Assembly (NCBI RefSeq): GCF_022524485.1 | Contig: NZ_JAKXMK010000003.1 | Location: 310,001 to 374,000, forward strand | Origin: Pseudonocardia alaniniphila | GTDB lineage: Bacteria > Actinomycetota > Actinomycetes > Mycobacteriales > Pseudonocardiaceae | Direction of reading: 5' to 3' | DNA: 64,000 bases | Shown: one piece after another, positions 35,259 through 45,744 of the stretch | How the letters are laid out: each line of letters begins with the position of its first letter | Position numbering within the stretch: the stretch's first letter is position 1 | Notes under the pieces: generated by a model | What the model was told of the DNA's origin: nothing | The model's database searches: none | Seen by the model: the letters and a program-made list of their open reading frames with translations, nothing else | Made by a program: the position numbers and the translations under genes

Positions 35259-36746
35259 ATGGACACCCGGGTCATGGTGGTGGACGCAGGCACGAGCGCG
35301 GTCAAGGCGGCCGTGCTGCACGACGCGCAGGTGGTGGCGTCGTCCGAGGTCGCGCTGGCCATCGACCGGCCCGCACCGGGCCACGCCGAGCAGTCGCCCG
35401 ACGCGTGGTGGGAAGCGTTCGTCGCGGCCGTCCGGAAATGTGTCACGGAGGGCCCGGCGCCGGAGGTCATTGCGATCACGGGCCAGATGCAGGATCTCGT
35501 CCTCCTCGACGGCCGCGGCCGCTCGATTCGACCGGCGCTGTTGTACGCCGACCACCGTGCCACCGCAGAACTGTCCACATTGTTTGCCGAGATCGGTCCG
35601 ACGTGGCACCAGGCCACCGGAAATGTCGCCGATCCGTCGAGCTCGGCCGCGCAGTTGCGGTGGATGTCCGAACACGAGCCCAGCGCGCTGGAACGCACGC
35701 GCGAGATCGTGCTGGGCTCGCCGGGCCTTCTCGTGCGACGTGCCACGGGCGAGCACGTCTGCGACCTCACCACCGCTTCCACCACCGGCCTGCTCGACAT
35801 CGGGGCGAGCACGTGGTGGTCGCCGGTCCTCGCGGCTCTCGGTGTCGACGAGGGGCGCCTGCCGCGGCTGGTCGACGGGGCCACCGTCACCGGGCGGCTC
35901 GATGCCGGACCCGCGGCGGAGCTCGGCCTGCCCAGCGGGTTACCGCTGGTTCACGCGGCGGGTGACGTCGGTGCGGCCACCGCCGGGCTGGTCGGTGACC
36001 AGCGGGACACGCCGAACGTCTCGCTGGGCACGAGCGGTGGGCTCGCCACCATCACCGACTCGACTCCCGGGCCGAACGGCGCACTGCACCGCATGGTGGG
36101 CCCACGGGGCGAGGGCTCCATCCTGATCGGCTCCCTGCTCTCAGCAGGCGCCACTCTCGACTGGGCGCGCCGGACGTACCTTCCCGGCTGCGACCACACG
36201 CGGGCCGACGAGCTCGCGGCGGCGGCCGGACCGACCGACCTCCTCATGCTTCCCTCGCTCGCGGGCGAGCGTTCCCCCGTCCGCGACGCCACAGCACGTG
36301 GCGCCGTGATCGGCCTGCGTCCCACCACGACACCCGCCGAGCTCTACCGGGCTGCCCTGGAAGCAATCGCGTACTCCCTGCGTGAGATCGCGGCGCTCAT
36401 GCCATCCGCGGCCGGAGTGGACGAGCGACCGATACCGCTCTCCGGTGGCGCCGGCCGCTCCCTCCTGTTGCGCCAGATCATCGCGGACGTCCTCGGCAGA
36501 CCGGTGCTTCCGGTGGCCGCGCACCACGCGAGCCTGATCGGCGCTCAGCGAGCTGCGGCGCTCGCGCTCGGTGAGCCGGTGCCGGCATCGGCCATGGAGA
36601 CGGTCGACCGCAGCGCGGTGCTGCAACCCGGGCCGCAGCGCCACCACTACGACGCGCTCGCATCCGCCCACGCACAGCTCTGGCAGGCCTTGTCGCCGTC
36701 GTTCACCGCCATCGCGAGCCTGCGCAGCGCCCCACCACGGTCGTGA
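35259..36746 (+). CDS. xylB: FGGY-family carbohydrate kinase (xylulokinase-like)
   Basis: A 495-residue kinase with the two actin-like domains. The phosphate loop DAGTSAVKAAVL is near the start, AITGQMQDLVLLD and LYADHRA follow, GDVGAATAGLVGD and VSLGTSGGLATITD form the ADP-binding region, and GGAGRSLLLRQIIADVLGRPV is the FGGY motif 2 with the catalytic area upstream. It phosphorylates a sugar such as xylulose; gluconate or glycerol kinases are less likely but not excluded. The ATG at 35259 is preferred over one nine bases upstream because GGATGGGG precedes it. No sugar isomerase is adjacent. Confidence 0.82.
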   Translation: MDTRVMVVDAGTSAVKAAVLHDAQVVASSEVALAIDRPAPGHAEQSPDAWWEAFVAAVRKCVTEGPAPEVIAITGQMQDLVLLDGRGRSIRPALLYADHRATAELSTLFAEIGPTWHQATGNVADPSSSAAQLRWMSEHEPSALERTREIVLGSPGLLVRRATGEHVCDLTTASTTGLLDIGASTWWSPVLAALGVDEGRLPRLVDGATVTGRLDAGPAAELGLPSGLPLVHAAGDVGAATAGLVGDQRDTPNVSLGTSGGLATITDSTPGPNGALHRMVGPRGEGSILIGSLLSAGATLDWARRTYLPGCDHTRADELAAAAGPTDLLMLPSLAGERSPVRDATARGAVIGLRPTTTPAELYRAALEAIAYSLREIAALMPSAAGVDERPIPLSGGAGRSLLLRQIIADVLGRPVLPVAAHHASLIGAQRAAALALGEPVPASAMETVDRSAVLQPGPQRHHYDALASAHAQLWQALSPSFTAIASLRSAPPRS

Positions 36747-36747
36747 G

Positions 36748-36773
36748 CCCGTCCGGTCCGCCGATCGGACGGG
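36748..36773 (+). terminator. Hairpin terminator after the sugar kinase gene
   Basis: CCCGTCCG (36748-36755) pairs with CGGACGGG (36766-36773) across a ten-base loop, starting right after the stop at 36746. It separates the kinase from the peptide-transporter operon that starts at 37001. Confidence 0.65.
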
Positions 36774-37000
36774 GCATGTAACGAACCGGGTCGCCGAGCC
36801 GAGCGGTATCGGCCTGGATGTCTCGAATCAGGACACGAATACGCATCTGGACGTTACGTGTGCTTGTCCGAGCCGGAAAACTCACACCGAACACACACAG
36901 TGGCCTCCAAGGTACCCGCCAGTAGTTCGGCGGGCCCACCCGTTTTCGCGCCGAGCGGACACACACCGGTGAGACCCATCCGGCGTCAGCAAGGAGATCG

Positions 37001-37978
37001 ATGGCTCGCTTCCTCGTGCGCCGCCTGTTCAACTACGTCGCGCTCTGCCTCGTCGCCACGTTCCTCGCCTTCACGCTCGCGGCGCTGACCTTCAACCCCG
37101 TCGGCAGGCTGATGGAGCGCAACCCTCCGCCGCCTCAGTCCGTGATCGACGCCAAGCGCGCGGAACTGCTCCTCGACGAGCCGATCCCGACGAGGTTCGT
37201 GGTCTGGCTGGGTGGAGCGGTGCGCGGTGACTTCGGCCGGACGACGGTGAACACGTCGGTCAGCGAGGAGCTACCCCGCCGTATCGGGGTGAGCCTGCGG
37301 CTCTTCCTGATCGGCACGGTCGTCGGCATCGCGCTCGGCGTCATCGTCGGCGTTGCGGGTGCGATCCGGCAGTACAAGTTCAGCGACTACTTCGCCACCC
37401 TGTTCTCGTTCGTCATCCTCAGCACTCCCGTGTTCCTGCTGGGCCTGCTCCTCAAGTACGGGGCGCTGTCGGTGAACACCGCGGCGGGAGCCCAGCTGAT
37501 CGTGTTCACCGGCGAGACCACCCCCGGCTTCCAGGGGAGTTTCGGGGCGGCGCTGCTGGATCGGATCCAGCACCTCATCCTCCCCACGATCACGATCGCG
37601 CTGGGGCAGATCGCGTACTACAGCCGGTACCAGCGCAGTGCGATGCTCGACGTCCTCGGCAGCGACTTCCTGCGCACCGCGCAGGCCAAGGGGCTCACCC
37701 GGCGGAGGGCGCTGTTCAAGCACGGGCTGCGCACCGCGCTGGTGCCGATGGCCACCCTGTTCGCGTTCGGGGTCGGGCTGCTCATCACGGGCGGTGTGTT
37801 CACCGAGCGGATCTTCGGCTGGTTCGGGATGGGCGACTGGCTCGTCTACGGCATCCAGCAGGACGACATCAACATCACCGCGACCGTGACCCTCTTCGTC
37901 GCCGTGCTGGTGCTCGTCTCCGGATGGCTGTCGGATGTGTTCTACGCCCTGCTGGACCCGCGGGTCCGGCTGCGCTGA
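37001..37978 (+). CDS. ABC transporter permease, DppB/OppB type (operon 1)
   Basis: A 325-residue inner-membrane permease with six helices. MARFLVRRLFNYVALCLVATFLAF is the usual first helix, and the coupling motif EAA is RTAQAKGLTRRRALFKHGLRTALVP (about 223-247). It forms the channel for peptides or nickel-like substrates together with the next gene. First gene of operon 1 (permease, permease, double ATPase, lipoprotein). A 227-base promoter interval follows the kinase terminator. Confidence 0.9.
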   Translation: MARFLVRRLFNYVALCLVATFLAFTLAALTFNPVGRLMERNPPPPQSVIDAKRAELLLDEPIPTRFVVWLGGAVRGDFGRTTVNTSVSEELPRRIGVSLRLFLIGTVVGIALGVIVGVAGAIRQYKFSDYFATLFSFVILSTPVFLLGLLLKYGALSVNTAAGAQLIVFTGETTPGFQGSFGAALLDRIQHLILPTITIALGQIAYYSRYQRSAMLDVLGSDFLRTAQAKGLTRRRALFKHGLRTALVPMATLFAFGVGLLITGGVFTERIFGWFGMGDWLVYGIQQDDINITATVTLFVAVLVLVSGWLSDVFYALLDPRVRLR

Positions 37979-37994
37979 CGACGAACGGGAAACG

Positions 37995-38966
37995 ATGACC
38001 ACCACCGACGTCAGCGACGGCGCGACACACGTCCCCGCCTCGGGCGGCGCCCCCGTCGACCTACCGGTCGGCGAGCCCGAGGGTGTCACCCGCGGCAGGC
38101 TCGTCATCCGCCGCTTCCTGCGCAACCGGCTCGCGCTCGGTGGGCTGCTGGCCCTGGCACTGCTGTACGCGGTGTCGCTGTCGAGCCCGCTGTTCGCACC
38201 GTGGCACTACGACCAGTACGACTACACCGCCTTCCTGCAGCCGCCGTCACCCAGCCACTGGTTCGGCACCACGCAGATCGGCGAGGACGTGTTCGCGCAG
38301 ACGATGCGCGGACTGCAACGGTCGTTGACGATCGGGCTGCTCACGGCGGCGATCTCGATCATCATCGCCTCACTCGTGGGGGCCTCTGCCGGCTACTTCG
38401 GCGGCTGGGTCGACCGGGGGCTCATGTGGATCGTCGACCTGCTTCTCGTACTGCCGTCGTTCCTCATCATCGCCGTCATCTCGCCCGCCCTGCGCGGCAG
38501 CAGCTGGATCCTCTTCGTGCTGCTGCTGGCCGTCTTCGCCTGGATGATCACCGCCCGCATCCTGCGCGGGATGACGATGACCCTGCGCGAGCGCGAGTTC
38601 GTGAAGGCCGCACGGTTCATGGGCGCGCCATCGGGAAGGATCATCCGGCGGCACATCCTGCCCAACATGGCGTCCTTGATCATCATCGACGTCACCATCA
38701 CCGTCGGAGCGACGATCCTTCTCGAGACCGGGTTGTCCTTCTTCGGGTTCGGCGTGCAACCCCCGGATGTCTCCCTCGGCACGCTCATCCGCGACGGCAG
38801 CACCTCCTCGCTGACGACACCCTGGCTGTTCATGTTCTCCGGCGGCCTGCTCGTTGTCTCCGTGCTGGCCGTCAACTTCATCGGTGACGGCCTGCGCGAC
38901 GCCCTCGACCCGCAGTCACGCGGGGGCCGCCGCAGGCGCGCGAAGACGAAGAAGGCGACCGTCTGA
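37995..38966 (+). CDS. ABC transporter permease, DppC/OppC type (operon 1)
   Basis: A 323-residue permease. A hydrophilic N-terminus (1-40) leads to [23 protein letters not shown] and the OppC-type extracytoplasmic loop [24 protein letters not shown]. The EAA motif is [24 protein letters not shown] (about 202-225), and [19 protein letters not shown] closes the domain. The C-terminus is basic. It starts 16 bases after the first permease, and its TGA overlaps the ATG of the ATPase gene by one base. Confidence 0.9.
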   Translation: MTTTDVSDGATHVPASGGAPVDLPVGEPEGVTRGRLVIRRFLRNRLALGGLLALALLYAVSLSSPLFAPWHYDQYDYTAFLQPPSPSHWFGTTQIGEDVFAQTMRGLQRSLTIGLLTAAISIIIASLVGASAGYFGGWVDRGLMWIVDLLLVLPSFLIIAVISPALRGSSWILFVLLLAVFAWMITARILRGMTMTLREREFVKAARFMGAPSGRIIRRHILPNMASLIIIDVTITVGATILLETGLSFFGFGVQPPDVSLGTLIRDGSTSSLTTPWLFMFSGGLLVVSVLAVNFIGDGLRDALDPQSRGGRRRRAKTKKATV

Positions 38967-41143
38967 TGACCGCGTTCGACACGACCGACGTGCTGGCCGA
39001 CCCCGACGGAAGGCGCTCTCCAGCCGAGCGGGACCCCCTGCTCGAGGTGACCGACCTCGAGGTCTCCTTCCCGAGCGAGGACGGCCGGGTCAGCGCGGTC
39101 CGCGGAATCAGCTACCGCGTGTCGCCCGGCGAGGTGCTCGGCATCGTCGGCGAGTCCGGGTCGGGCAAGTCCGTGTCGTCGCTGGCCGTGATGGGGCTCC
39201 TGCCGCCGTCGGCGAAGATCAGCGGCTCGATCCGGCTGCGCGGCCAGGAGCTGCTCGGCCTGTCCGACACCGAGCTGTCGCGCATCCGCGGCCGGAAGAT
39301 CGCCATGGTGTTCCAGGACCCGCTCTCGGCCCTGACCCCCGTCTACACGGTGGGCGACCAGATCGCCGAGGCCTTGCTGGTGCACGGCGGCCGCTCGATG
39401 ACGGCGAAGGCCGCGGCGAAGCGCTCCGTGGAGCTGCTCGACCTCGTCGGCATCCCGAACGCCTCCGAGCGGATGAAGTCGTTCCCACACGAGTTCTCCG
39501 GGGGGATGCGCCAGCGTGCCGTGATCGCGATGGCGATCGCCAACGACCCCGACCTGATCATCGCCGACGAGCCGACCACCGCCCTGGACGTCACGGTGCA
39601 GGCCCAGGTGCTGGAAGTGCTCAAGACAGCACAGGAGGTGACCGGCGCAGGGATCGTGTTGATCACGCACGACCTGGGCGTGGTCGCGGGCACGGCCGAC
39701 CGCGTGGTGGTCATGTACGCGGGCAAGGCCGTGGAGACCGGCACCGTCGACGAGATCTTCGCGGCGCCCCGCATGCCGTACACGCTCGGGCTACTGGGCT
39801 CCATCCCCCGTCTCGACGTCGGGCGGGGCCAGCCGCTGGTACCCATCGAGGGCCAGCCGCCGTCGCTCGTGGTGCTGCCGCCGGGCTGCCCCTTCGGCCC
39901 CCGCTGCCCCCTGCACGTCGACGCATGCGACCAGGCCGAGCCGGAACTGCTCGTCGCGCCCGGAGCGACCGGGGACCACCGCGCCGCCTGCATCCGCACG
40001 GCCGAGCTCGCCGAGGCGGACGCCGAGGGCGGCGAGCTCGCCGCCGAGGTGTTCGACGCCCACGTGGTGGACAGCTCGGTGGCCGACGCCGTGCCACGGG
40101 CCGACCGCGACGTGGTGCTGGGCGTACATGAGCTGGTCAAGCACTATCCGGTCCGTACCGGCGGGATCTTCCGGCGCACCGTGGGCACCGTGCGCGCCGT
40201 CGACGGGGTGACGTTCGACGTGCGCGCCGGCGAGACTCTCGGCCTGGTCGGCGAGTCCGGGTGCGGCAAGTCCACAACGATCCTGGAGATCATGGGGCTC
40301 GAACCCCCGATGGCCGGATCGGTGGAGGTGCTGGGCTCCGACGTCGCGCACCTGTCCAAGGCCGACCGCAGCCGCATTCGGCGCGACCTGCAGATCGTCT
40401 TCCAGGACCCCATGGCCTCCCTCGACCCCCGCCTCCCGGTGCGCGACCTCATCGCCGAGCCGATGGAGGTGCAGGGGTACTCGAAGGAGCGCATCGCCGA
40501 ACGCGTGCCGGAGCTGATGAAGCTCGTCGGGCTGCGGGCCGAGCAGATCAACCGGTATCCGGCGGAGTTCTCCGGCGGGCAACGGCAGCGCATCTGCATC
40601 GCCCGCGCGCTCGCGCTGGAGCCGAAGGTGCTGGTGCTCGACGAGCCCGTCTCGGCGCTCGACGTGTCGATCCAGGCCGGCGTACTCAACCTCCTGGACG
40701 AGCTGAAGGCACGTCTCGGACTGGCATACCTGTTCGTGGCGCACGATCTGTCGGTGGTGCGCCACGTCGCCGACCGCGTCGCCGTGATGTACCTGGGCAA
40801 GATCGTCGAGATCGGCGAGGTGGACGAGGTGTTCGCCGCCCCGCAGCACCCGTACACGCAAGCGCTGATGTCGGCCATTCCCGTGCCCGACCCGCAGATC
40901 GAGCGACACCGCGAGCGGGTGCTGCTCAAGGGCGACCTGCCCAGCCCGGCGGACCCACCGTCGGGTTGCCGCTTCCGGACCCGCTGTCCCCTGTTCCTCA
41001 CCCTGGACGCCGACCGGCAGTCGCGGTGCATCGGCGAGACGCCGCCACTCCACGCGGCAGCACCGGCGGAAGGCGCTGCCGGTGAGACGGCACGCGACCA
41101 CGAGGTGGCGTGCCACTGGGCTCGGATCAAGACCCTGCTCTAG
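38966..41143 (+). CDS. Fused double ABC ATPase of a peptide transporter (DppDF-like, operon 1)
   Basis: A 725-residue protein with two complete ABC domains. Domain 1 has Walker A GESGSGKS at 62-69, the signature [16 protein letters not shown] and Walker [13 protein letters not shown]. Domain 2 has Walker [10 protein letters not shown] from 429, [16 protein letters not shown] and [12 protein letters not shown]. Each ends with the oligopeptide-transporter C-terminal motif with Cys residues (CPFGPRCPL and CRFRTRCPL). It energises the two upstream permeases. Most organisms encode the two halves separately; the fusion is common in actinomycetes. Confidence 0.93.
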   Translation: MTAFDTTDVLADPDGRRSPAERDPLLEVTDLEVSFPSEDGRVSAVRGISYRVSPGEVLGIVGESGSGKSVSSLAVMGLLPPSAKISGSIRLRGQELLGLSDTELSRIRGRKIAMVFQDPLSALTPVYTVGDQIAEALLVHGGRSMTAKAAAKRSVELLDLVGIPNASERMKSFPHEFSGGMRQRAVIAMAIANDPDLIIADEPTTALDVTVQAQVLEVLKTAQEVTGAGIVLITHDLGVVAGTADRVVVMYAGKAVETGTVDEIFAAPRMPYTLGLLGSIPRLDVGRGQPLVPIEGQPPSLVVLPPGCPFGPRCPLHVDACDQAEPELLVAPGATGDHRAACIRTAELAEADAEGGELAAEVFDAHVVDSSVADAVPRADRDVVLGVHELVKHYPVRTGGIFRRTVGTVRAVDGVTFDVRAGETLGLVGESGCGKSTTILEIMGLEPPMAGSVEVLGSDVAHLSKADRSRIRRDLQIVFQDPMASLDPRLPVRDLIAEPMEVQGYSKERIAERVPELMKLVGLRAEQINRYPAEFSGGQRQRICIARALALEPKVLVLDEPVSALDVSIQAGVLNLLDELKARLGLAYLFVAHDLSVVRHVADRVAVMYLGKIVEIGEVDEVFAAPQHPYTQALMSAIPVPDPQIERHRERVLLKGDLPSPADPPSGCRFRTRCPLFLTLDADRQSRCIGETPPLHAAAPAEGAAGETARDHEVACHWARIKTLL

Positions 41144-41162
41144 CACTCGCCCGAGAAGACCC

Positions 41163-41183
41163 CCGTCACACCCCGAGTGACGG
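41163..41183 (+). other. Hairpin between the ATPase and lipoprotein genes of operon 1
   Basis: CCGTCAC (41163-41169) pairs with GTGACGG (41177-41183). It lies between the ATPase stop (41143) and the binding-protein start (41241). Such structures often stabilise or segment the mRNA, so that the binding protein is made in excess. It could also be a weak terminator. Confidence 0.4.
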
Positions 41184-41240
41184 AATGATCTCCACCCGTC
41201 ACCGGATCGCCCGGCGGGGCGCGGCACACCAGGAGGAACG

Positions 41241-42938
41241 ATGAGATCGGCACGACGAGGAGCGGGGCTGGTCGCGCTCGCCGCGATCACCGCGCTCGTT
41301 CTCACCGCATGCGGTGGGGGTGGGGGTGGCAGCGGTGCCGCCGTCGGCGACGCCACGGGCGGCGCGGCAAAGGCGGGCAACGACATCAACCCGGTCGATC
41401 CTGCCCAGCTGCGCCAGGGCGGCGACTTCCTCTGGTCGCTCGCGAGCCTCCCGCCGCAGTTCAACCGCAACCAGGTCGACGGCACCGAGGCCGACAACGC
41501 CGACATCATGAACGCGGTGATGCCCATCATCTTCAAGGGCGACGCGCAGGGTGTGCTGAACCCCGACCCGGACTACCTCGAGTCGGCCGAGGTCACCGGC
41601 ACGAACCCGCAGGTGGTGACCTACCGCCTCAACCCGAAGTTCGCGTGGAACAACGGCCGTGCCGCCGACTGGACCGACTTCGAGGCCCAGTGGAAGGCCC
41701 GCAACGCCACCAACCCCGCTTTCCTCGTCGCCGGCACCACCGGATACACCGACATCGCGGGTGTCGCGCAGGGCGCCACGCCGCAGGAGGTCGTGGTCAC
41801 CTACGCCCACAACTTCGCCGACTGGCGTTCGACCTTCGTGCCGCTCTACCCGCGTGAGACGAACGCCGACCCGCAGGTATTCAACGAAGGCTGGCTCAAC
41901 CAGCCCATCGTGGACCAGGGCGCCGGACCCTTCATGTTCGACAGCATCGACCGGACCGCGCAGCGGCTCACTCTCGTGCGCAACCCGAAGTGGTGGGGCC
42001 GCACCCCCGTGCTCGACCGCATCATCTATGTCGGCCTGGACTACAACGCCCAGCCCGAGGCGTTCGCCAACGGGTCGCTCAGCTTCCTGGAGATCGGCCC
42101 GAGCGTCCCGTTCTTCCAGCGCGCGCAGCAGGTGCCCGGCGCCGTGATCCGCAAGTCGAACGGGCCGAACTACCGGCACATCACGTTCAACGGGGCACCC
42201 GGCTCGATCCTCGAGGACCCGGCGGTGCGCAAGGCGATCATGAAGGGGATCGACCGGCAGATCATCACACAGTCACAGATCGGCCCGATCGTCCCGGACG
42301 CCCGTCCGCTCGGCAACCACCTCTACGTCGAGGGGCTGGCCGGGTACCAGGACAACTCCGGTGTCGTCGCCTTCAACCCCGACGCCGCGCGGCAGGAGCT
42401 CGACGCCGCGGGCTGGACGCTGCAGGGCGACGTCCGCGTGAAGGACGGCAAGCAGCTGACGATCCGCGACGTCATCCCCACCGGCACCCCGGTGAGCGAG
42501 GCCGAGGCCCGGATCGTCCAGCAGCAGCTCGGCCAGATCGGTGTGCAGGTCACCATCGATCCCGTTCCGCTGGACAACTTCTTCGAGCAGTACGTGTACA
42601 CCGGCAACTTCGACATCACCCACTTCGCCTGGCTGAGCACCCAGACGCCCGTCAGCTCCTCGTCAGGGATCTATCGGGTTGCCAACGAGCTCGGGCAGAA
42701 CTACGGGCGGATCGGCAACGACACGATCAACCAGCTGCTCGACCAGGCCAACCAGGAGCTCGACCCGGCGAAGCAGCGCGACATCGTCGACCAGCTCGAC
42801 CAGGAGATCTGGAACGCCGGCCACTCGCTCCTGCTCTACCAGCGCCCGGATGCGATCGCCGTGCAGAGCAACGTCGCCAACTTCGGCGCGTTCGGCTTCG
42901 CGGACGAGGACTACACCGCGATCGGCTTCACCCAGTGA
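41241..42938 (+). CDS. Peptide-binding lipoprotein of ABC transporter (operon 1)
   Basis: A 565-residue SBP_bac_5 protein with a lipoprotein signal. RSARRGAGLVALAAITALVL is followed by the lipobox LTAC with Cys24 and a Gly/Ser-rich linker. The mature part has FAWNNGRAADWTDFEAQWKA, VVTYAHNFADWRS and NPKWWGRTPVLDRI, usual for oligopeptide-binding proteins. GGAGGAACG precedes the ATG. It captures the substrate outside the membrane and hands it to the two permeases. The ligand (peptide, opine or other) cannot be deduced. Confidence 0.92.
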   Translation: MRSARRGAGLVALAAITALVLTACGGGGGGSGAAVGDATGGAAKAGNDINPVDPAQLRQGGDFLWSLASLPPQFNRNQVDGTEADNADIMNAVMPIIFKGDAQGVLNPDPDYLESAEVTGTNPQVVTYRLNPKFAWNNGRAADWTDFEAQWKARNATNPAFLVAGTTGYTDIAGVAQGATPQEVVVTYAHNFADWRSTFVPLYPRETNADPQVFNEGWLNQPIVDQGAGPFMFDSIDRTAQRLTLVRNPKWWGRTPVLDRIIYVGLDYNAQPEAFANGSLSFLEIGPSVPFFQRAQQVPGAVIRKSNGPNYRHITFNGAPGSILEDPAVRKAIMKGIDRQIITQSQIGPIVPDARPLGNHLYVEGLAGYQDNSGVVAFNPDAARQELDAAGWTLQGDVRVKDGKQLTIRDVIPTGTPVSEAEARIVQQQLGQIGVQVTIDPVPLDNFFEQYVYTGNFDITHFAWLSTQTPVSSSSGIYRVANELGQNYGRIGNDTINQLLDQANQELDPAKQRDIVDQLDQEIWNAGHSLLLYQRPDAIAVQSNVANFGAFGFADEDYTAIGFTQ

Positions 42939-42983
42939 GGCCCTGACCAGAAGAGCCACTGACCGGAAAGAAGCTCTGACCAG

Positions 42984-43946
42984 GTGACCGGCAGCACCGC
43001 AGCGGGCGGGGGGCGTCGTCGTGCGCTCCGCCCGTTGAGGCACGCGCTGCTCACCACCGGAATCGTCCTCGCCGTGTGCGGGGTGCTGGCCGGCGTCGCG
43101 GCGACCACGTTCGCCGCGACGTCGGCGTTCATCGGGGCGGCGACCGGCCGGGCCGAGGGCGTGGTCGACGCCGTGCACGACTCCGCGGTGCAGCTCCGCT
43201 GGACCCCACCCGGGCTGGCCGAGCGCGTCGACCTCGTCGAGGTGAGCGGCACCCCACCGGCACCCGGCGCCCACACCGAGGTCGCGTTCGACCCCGCCCA
43301 TCCCGTCGAGCCCCTGATCCCGGGCGCCCAGGTCCTCGTGGACGCCGATCGGGCGCTCACGACGATCTCCTTCACCGTGGTGGTCGCCGGGCTCGTGCTG
43401 GCCGTGCTCGCCTGGCAGGTGGTCACGCGCAGGCGTGCCTTCGCACAGCCGGGACGCTCGGTTCCCGTGCGCCGCGTGCGCTGGCAGGCCGGTCTTGCCA
43501 CCCGCAGCTATCTCGAGACCGACACCCGTCCGCAGCGGTGGATACCTGTGCACTTCGACCCCGTGCTCGTCGGACTCCCCTCCCCCACGGTCGTCCGGCT
43601 GCACGGCGATCCGCTGCGCGAGCGCTTGGTTGCCGCCACCGTCGTCGGCCCCGACGGGGACCACCCACTCGTCCCGTCAGGAGCGGTGCGGGCGGACGAA
43701 CCGCGTGGGCACCGCACCGACAACCCGTCGAGGCCGGATGCCACCGTCGCCGTACGCGCCGCGGCGCTGGCCCGGATGGCCCGGCAGCTGCGGGCCGACC
43801 TCCCGCTGGTCGTCCCGGCTCCGTTCATCGGCCTGCTGTGGACCTACGTCGACCGCGGTGGGCTGCTGACGTGGGTGGCGGTTACCGCGCTGGCGGCATC
43901 GCTGGGCCTGTGGCTTGCCGCGATGCGCGGCTCCGATCCGAGCTGA
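42984..43946 (+). CDS. Two-helix membrane protein, DUF3592-like
   Basis: A 320-residue protein beginning at a GTG. A basic N-terminus leads to a helix (HALLTTGIVLAVCGVLAGVAATTF), an extracytoplasmic part of about 80 residues, a second helix (LTTISFTVVVAGLVLAVLAWQVV), a cytosolic or outer domain and two further hydrophobic segments near the end (LVVPAPFIGLLWTYV, LTWVAVTALAASLGLWLAAM). The layout recalls DUF3592 proteins, with the loop VEVSGTPPAPGAHTEVAFDP. Function unknown. It lies 45 bases behind the binding-protein gene, and its stop is six bases from the convergent DUF2087 gene. Confidence 0.6.
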   Translation: MTGSTAAGGGRRRALRPLRHALLTTGIVLAVCGVLAGVAATTFAATSAFIGAATGRAEGVVDAVHDSAVQLRWTPPGLAERVDLVEVSGTPPAPGAHTEVAFDPAHPVEPLIPGAQVLVDADRALTTISFTVVVAGLVLAVLAWQVVTRRRAFAQPGRSVPVRRVRWQAGLATRSYLETDTRPQRWIPVHFDPVLVGLPSPTVVRLHGDPLRERLVAATVVGPDGDHPLVPSGAVRADEPRGHRTDNPSRPDATVAVRAAALARMARQLRADLPLVVPAPFIGLLWTYVDRGGLLTWVAVTALAASLGLWLAAMRGSDPS

Positions 43947-43952
43947 CGTTCC

Positions 43953-44507
43953 TCAGTCGCTCTCGTCGAGCACGTCGATCCAACCGCCCGAGCGCCAGTA
44001 CTCGCCGGCGTCCCGGGCCAGCAGCTGGTGGTCCACGAGATAGCGGCGCAGCGTGGCATGGTCGGCGGCACCGCCGTCGGTCCACGCTCGCAGCACGGCG
44101 TCGACCTCCCGCTCCGGGTAGCGGACGCCGGGCTCGAAACTCTGCGCCACATGCTCCAGCACCATCCGGCGCTTGGCGCCCTGCGCGGGGAACGAGAGCA
44201 GCCGACCGTCGCGCACGAACCGGGCGACGACCTGCTCGACACCGGGATCGGCGTAGCCGAGGTCCTCGACGGGCACGACGGGCGCCGCGGACCGCGCGGC
44301 CTCCTTGAACAGCTCTGCCCGCACCTCGAGCTTGTCGTCGACGAGCCCAGCCGCCTGCAGCTTCTGCAGCGCCCGCCCGACCTCACGCGGGGCGAGGCCG
44401 GTGGTGGCTCCGACGTCGGCGGGCGTGCGTGCGCCCAGCACGAGTGCGGCGACGACACGCAGGCGGTCGGGCTCGGCCAGCAACCCGACGATCTCGGCAG
44501 GAGTCAC
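43953..44507 (-). CDS. ArsR-like winged-helix regulator with DUF2087 domain
   Basis: A 184-residue protein. The N-terminal part (1-60) is an ArsR-like winged helix: AEIVGLLAEPDRLRVVAALVLGARTPADV with GLAPREVGRALQKLQAAGLV. The C-terminal DUF2087 domain (about 95-180) has RDGRLLSFPAQGAKRRMVLEHVAQSFEPGVRYPEREVDAVL and ATLRRYLVDHQLLAR. The GTG at 44505-44507 starts VTPAEIVGLL; an in-frame GTG 15 bases upstream is possible. It lies between the two peptide-transporter operons and could control either. Confidence 0.82.
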   Translation of the reverse strand: MTPAEIVGLLAEPDRLRVVAALVLGARTPADVGATTGLAPREVGRALQKLQAAGLVDDKLEVRAELFKEAARSAAPVVPVEDLGYADPGVEQVVARFVRDGRLLSFPAQGAKRRMVLEHVAQSFEPGVRYPEREVDAVLRAWTDGGAADHATLRRYLVDHQLLARDAGEYWRSGGWIDVLDESD

Positions 44508-44754
44508 GGCAAGCGAGGTTACCGGGGACGCGAGGGACGGATGCGCACGAGTTCCGCATATCGAGCGAAGGGCCGCGCCCGGCGCAGAGAGAACACGGCA
44601 AGTCAGGGTTACGACGGCAATCCACAATTCTCAGCACGGACAAAAGGAACAATGCCGCTCAACCCCTCCGGCCGACACCCGCGATCCGACCACGCAGGTA
44701 CCATTGACCATTGATCGATACCGACCTTCATGGGAGAGAGCGAGTACCAGCCGC

Positions 44755-45744
44755 GTGCTGAGATACCTCCTCAAGAAGACTCTCGGTTGGCTACTCATGA
44801 TCGTGGTGGCCACCAACCTGACCTACTTTCTCGCCAACCTGTTTCTGGATCCGAGAGCCAACTACCTGCAGCTGAGGCCTCCTCGCACCCCCGAGGAGAT
44901 CGACCGCTCACTCGCCCAGTACAACCTGAGCCCGGCCACTCCACTGCTCGACCGCTGGTGGCACTGGATCACCGATATCGTCCTGCACTGGAATTGGGGC
45001 TACTCCCCGATCGGCGACAGCGTCAACACCCAGATCGCCTTCCGAATCGGCGTCAGCGCACAGCTCGTACTGTTGTCGACCATTCTTGCCACGATCATCG
45101 GCATCGCCCTCGGTGTCTACACGGGATCGCGCCAGTACCGCTTCGCCGACCGGTTCCACCAAGGCTTGTCCATCATCACGATCAACGTCCCCACGGCCGT
45201 CGCGTCACTCGTGGTGGTGCTCCTCGCGATCATGCTCAACCAGTCGCTCGGCAGCACTCTGCTCTTCGTCGCGGGGGCACAGTCGCCGACGGTCAGCGGG
45301 TTCTGGCCGCTGGTGCTGGACCGGATCCAGCATCTCGTCCTGCCCACCATCTCGCTGACGCTCACCAGCTACGCCGGCTACCACCTGCTGCAGCGCTCGC
45401 TGCTCCTCGACAACATCAACTCCGACTACGTGCGCACCGCGCGGGCCAAGGGCCTGACCCGCCAGGAGGCCATCCGGCGCCACGGCCTGCGCACGTCGCT
45501 GATCCCGGTGGCCACCTCCGTCGCGTTCGCGATACCTGCGCTGTTCACCGGCGCGGTGATCACGGAGACGATCTTCGGCTGGCAGGGCATGGGCCAGTAC
45601 TTCACGTCGACGATCAGCAAGAACGACGTCAACGGGGTGGTCGCCGTCGCCGCGTTCGGCGCGCTGATGACCGCGATCGGCGCGATCCTCGCCGACATCG
45701 CCGTGGTGGTCCTCGACCCGAGAGTGCGGGTGACCGGCTCGTGA
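44755..45744 (+). CDS. ABC transporter permease, DppB/OppB type (operon 2)
   Basis: A 329-residue permease with six helices, starting VLRYLLKKTLGWLLMIVVATNLTYFLANLF. The EAA loop is RTARAKGLTRQEAIRRHGLRTSLIP (about 224-248), and QGMGQYFTSTISKNDVNGV is typical of DppB-like proteins. The GTG at 44755 is the first fitting start; GGGAGAG lies 16 bases upstream, so the exact start is less certain. It resembles the operon 1 permease in order and size but not closely in sequence. Its TGA overlaps the next gene's GTG as GTGA. Confidence 0.88.
   Translation: MLRYLLKKTLGWLLMIVVATNLTYFLANLFLDPRANYLQLRPPRTPEEIDRSLAQYNLSPATPLLDRWWHWITDIVLHWNWGYSPIGDSVNTQIAFRIGVSAQLVLLSTILATIIGIALGVYTGSRQYRFADRFHQGLSIITINVPTAVASLVVVLLAIMLNQSLGSTLLFVAGAQSPTVSGFWPLVLDRIQHLVLPTISLTLTSYAGYHLLQRSLLLDNINSDYVRTARAKGLTRQEAIRRHGLRTSLIPVATSVAFAIPALFTGAVITETIFGWQGMGQYFTSTISKNDVNGVVAVAAFGALMTAIGAILADIAVVVLDPRVRVTGS

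Noticed and set aside
39343..41536. Long minus-strand open frames opposite the operon 1 ATPase and lipoprotein genes
   Set aside because: They are antisense shadows of strongly supported ABC transporter genes and have Arg/His/Ser-rich translations without motifs.
42940..42985. Threefold similar units TGACCAGAAG, TGACCGGAAAG, TGACCAGG after the first lipoprotein gene
   Set aside because: Too short and irregular to call a regulatory array; probably chance or small local duplication.
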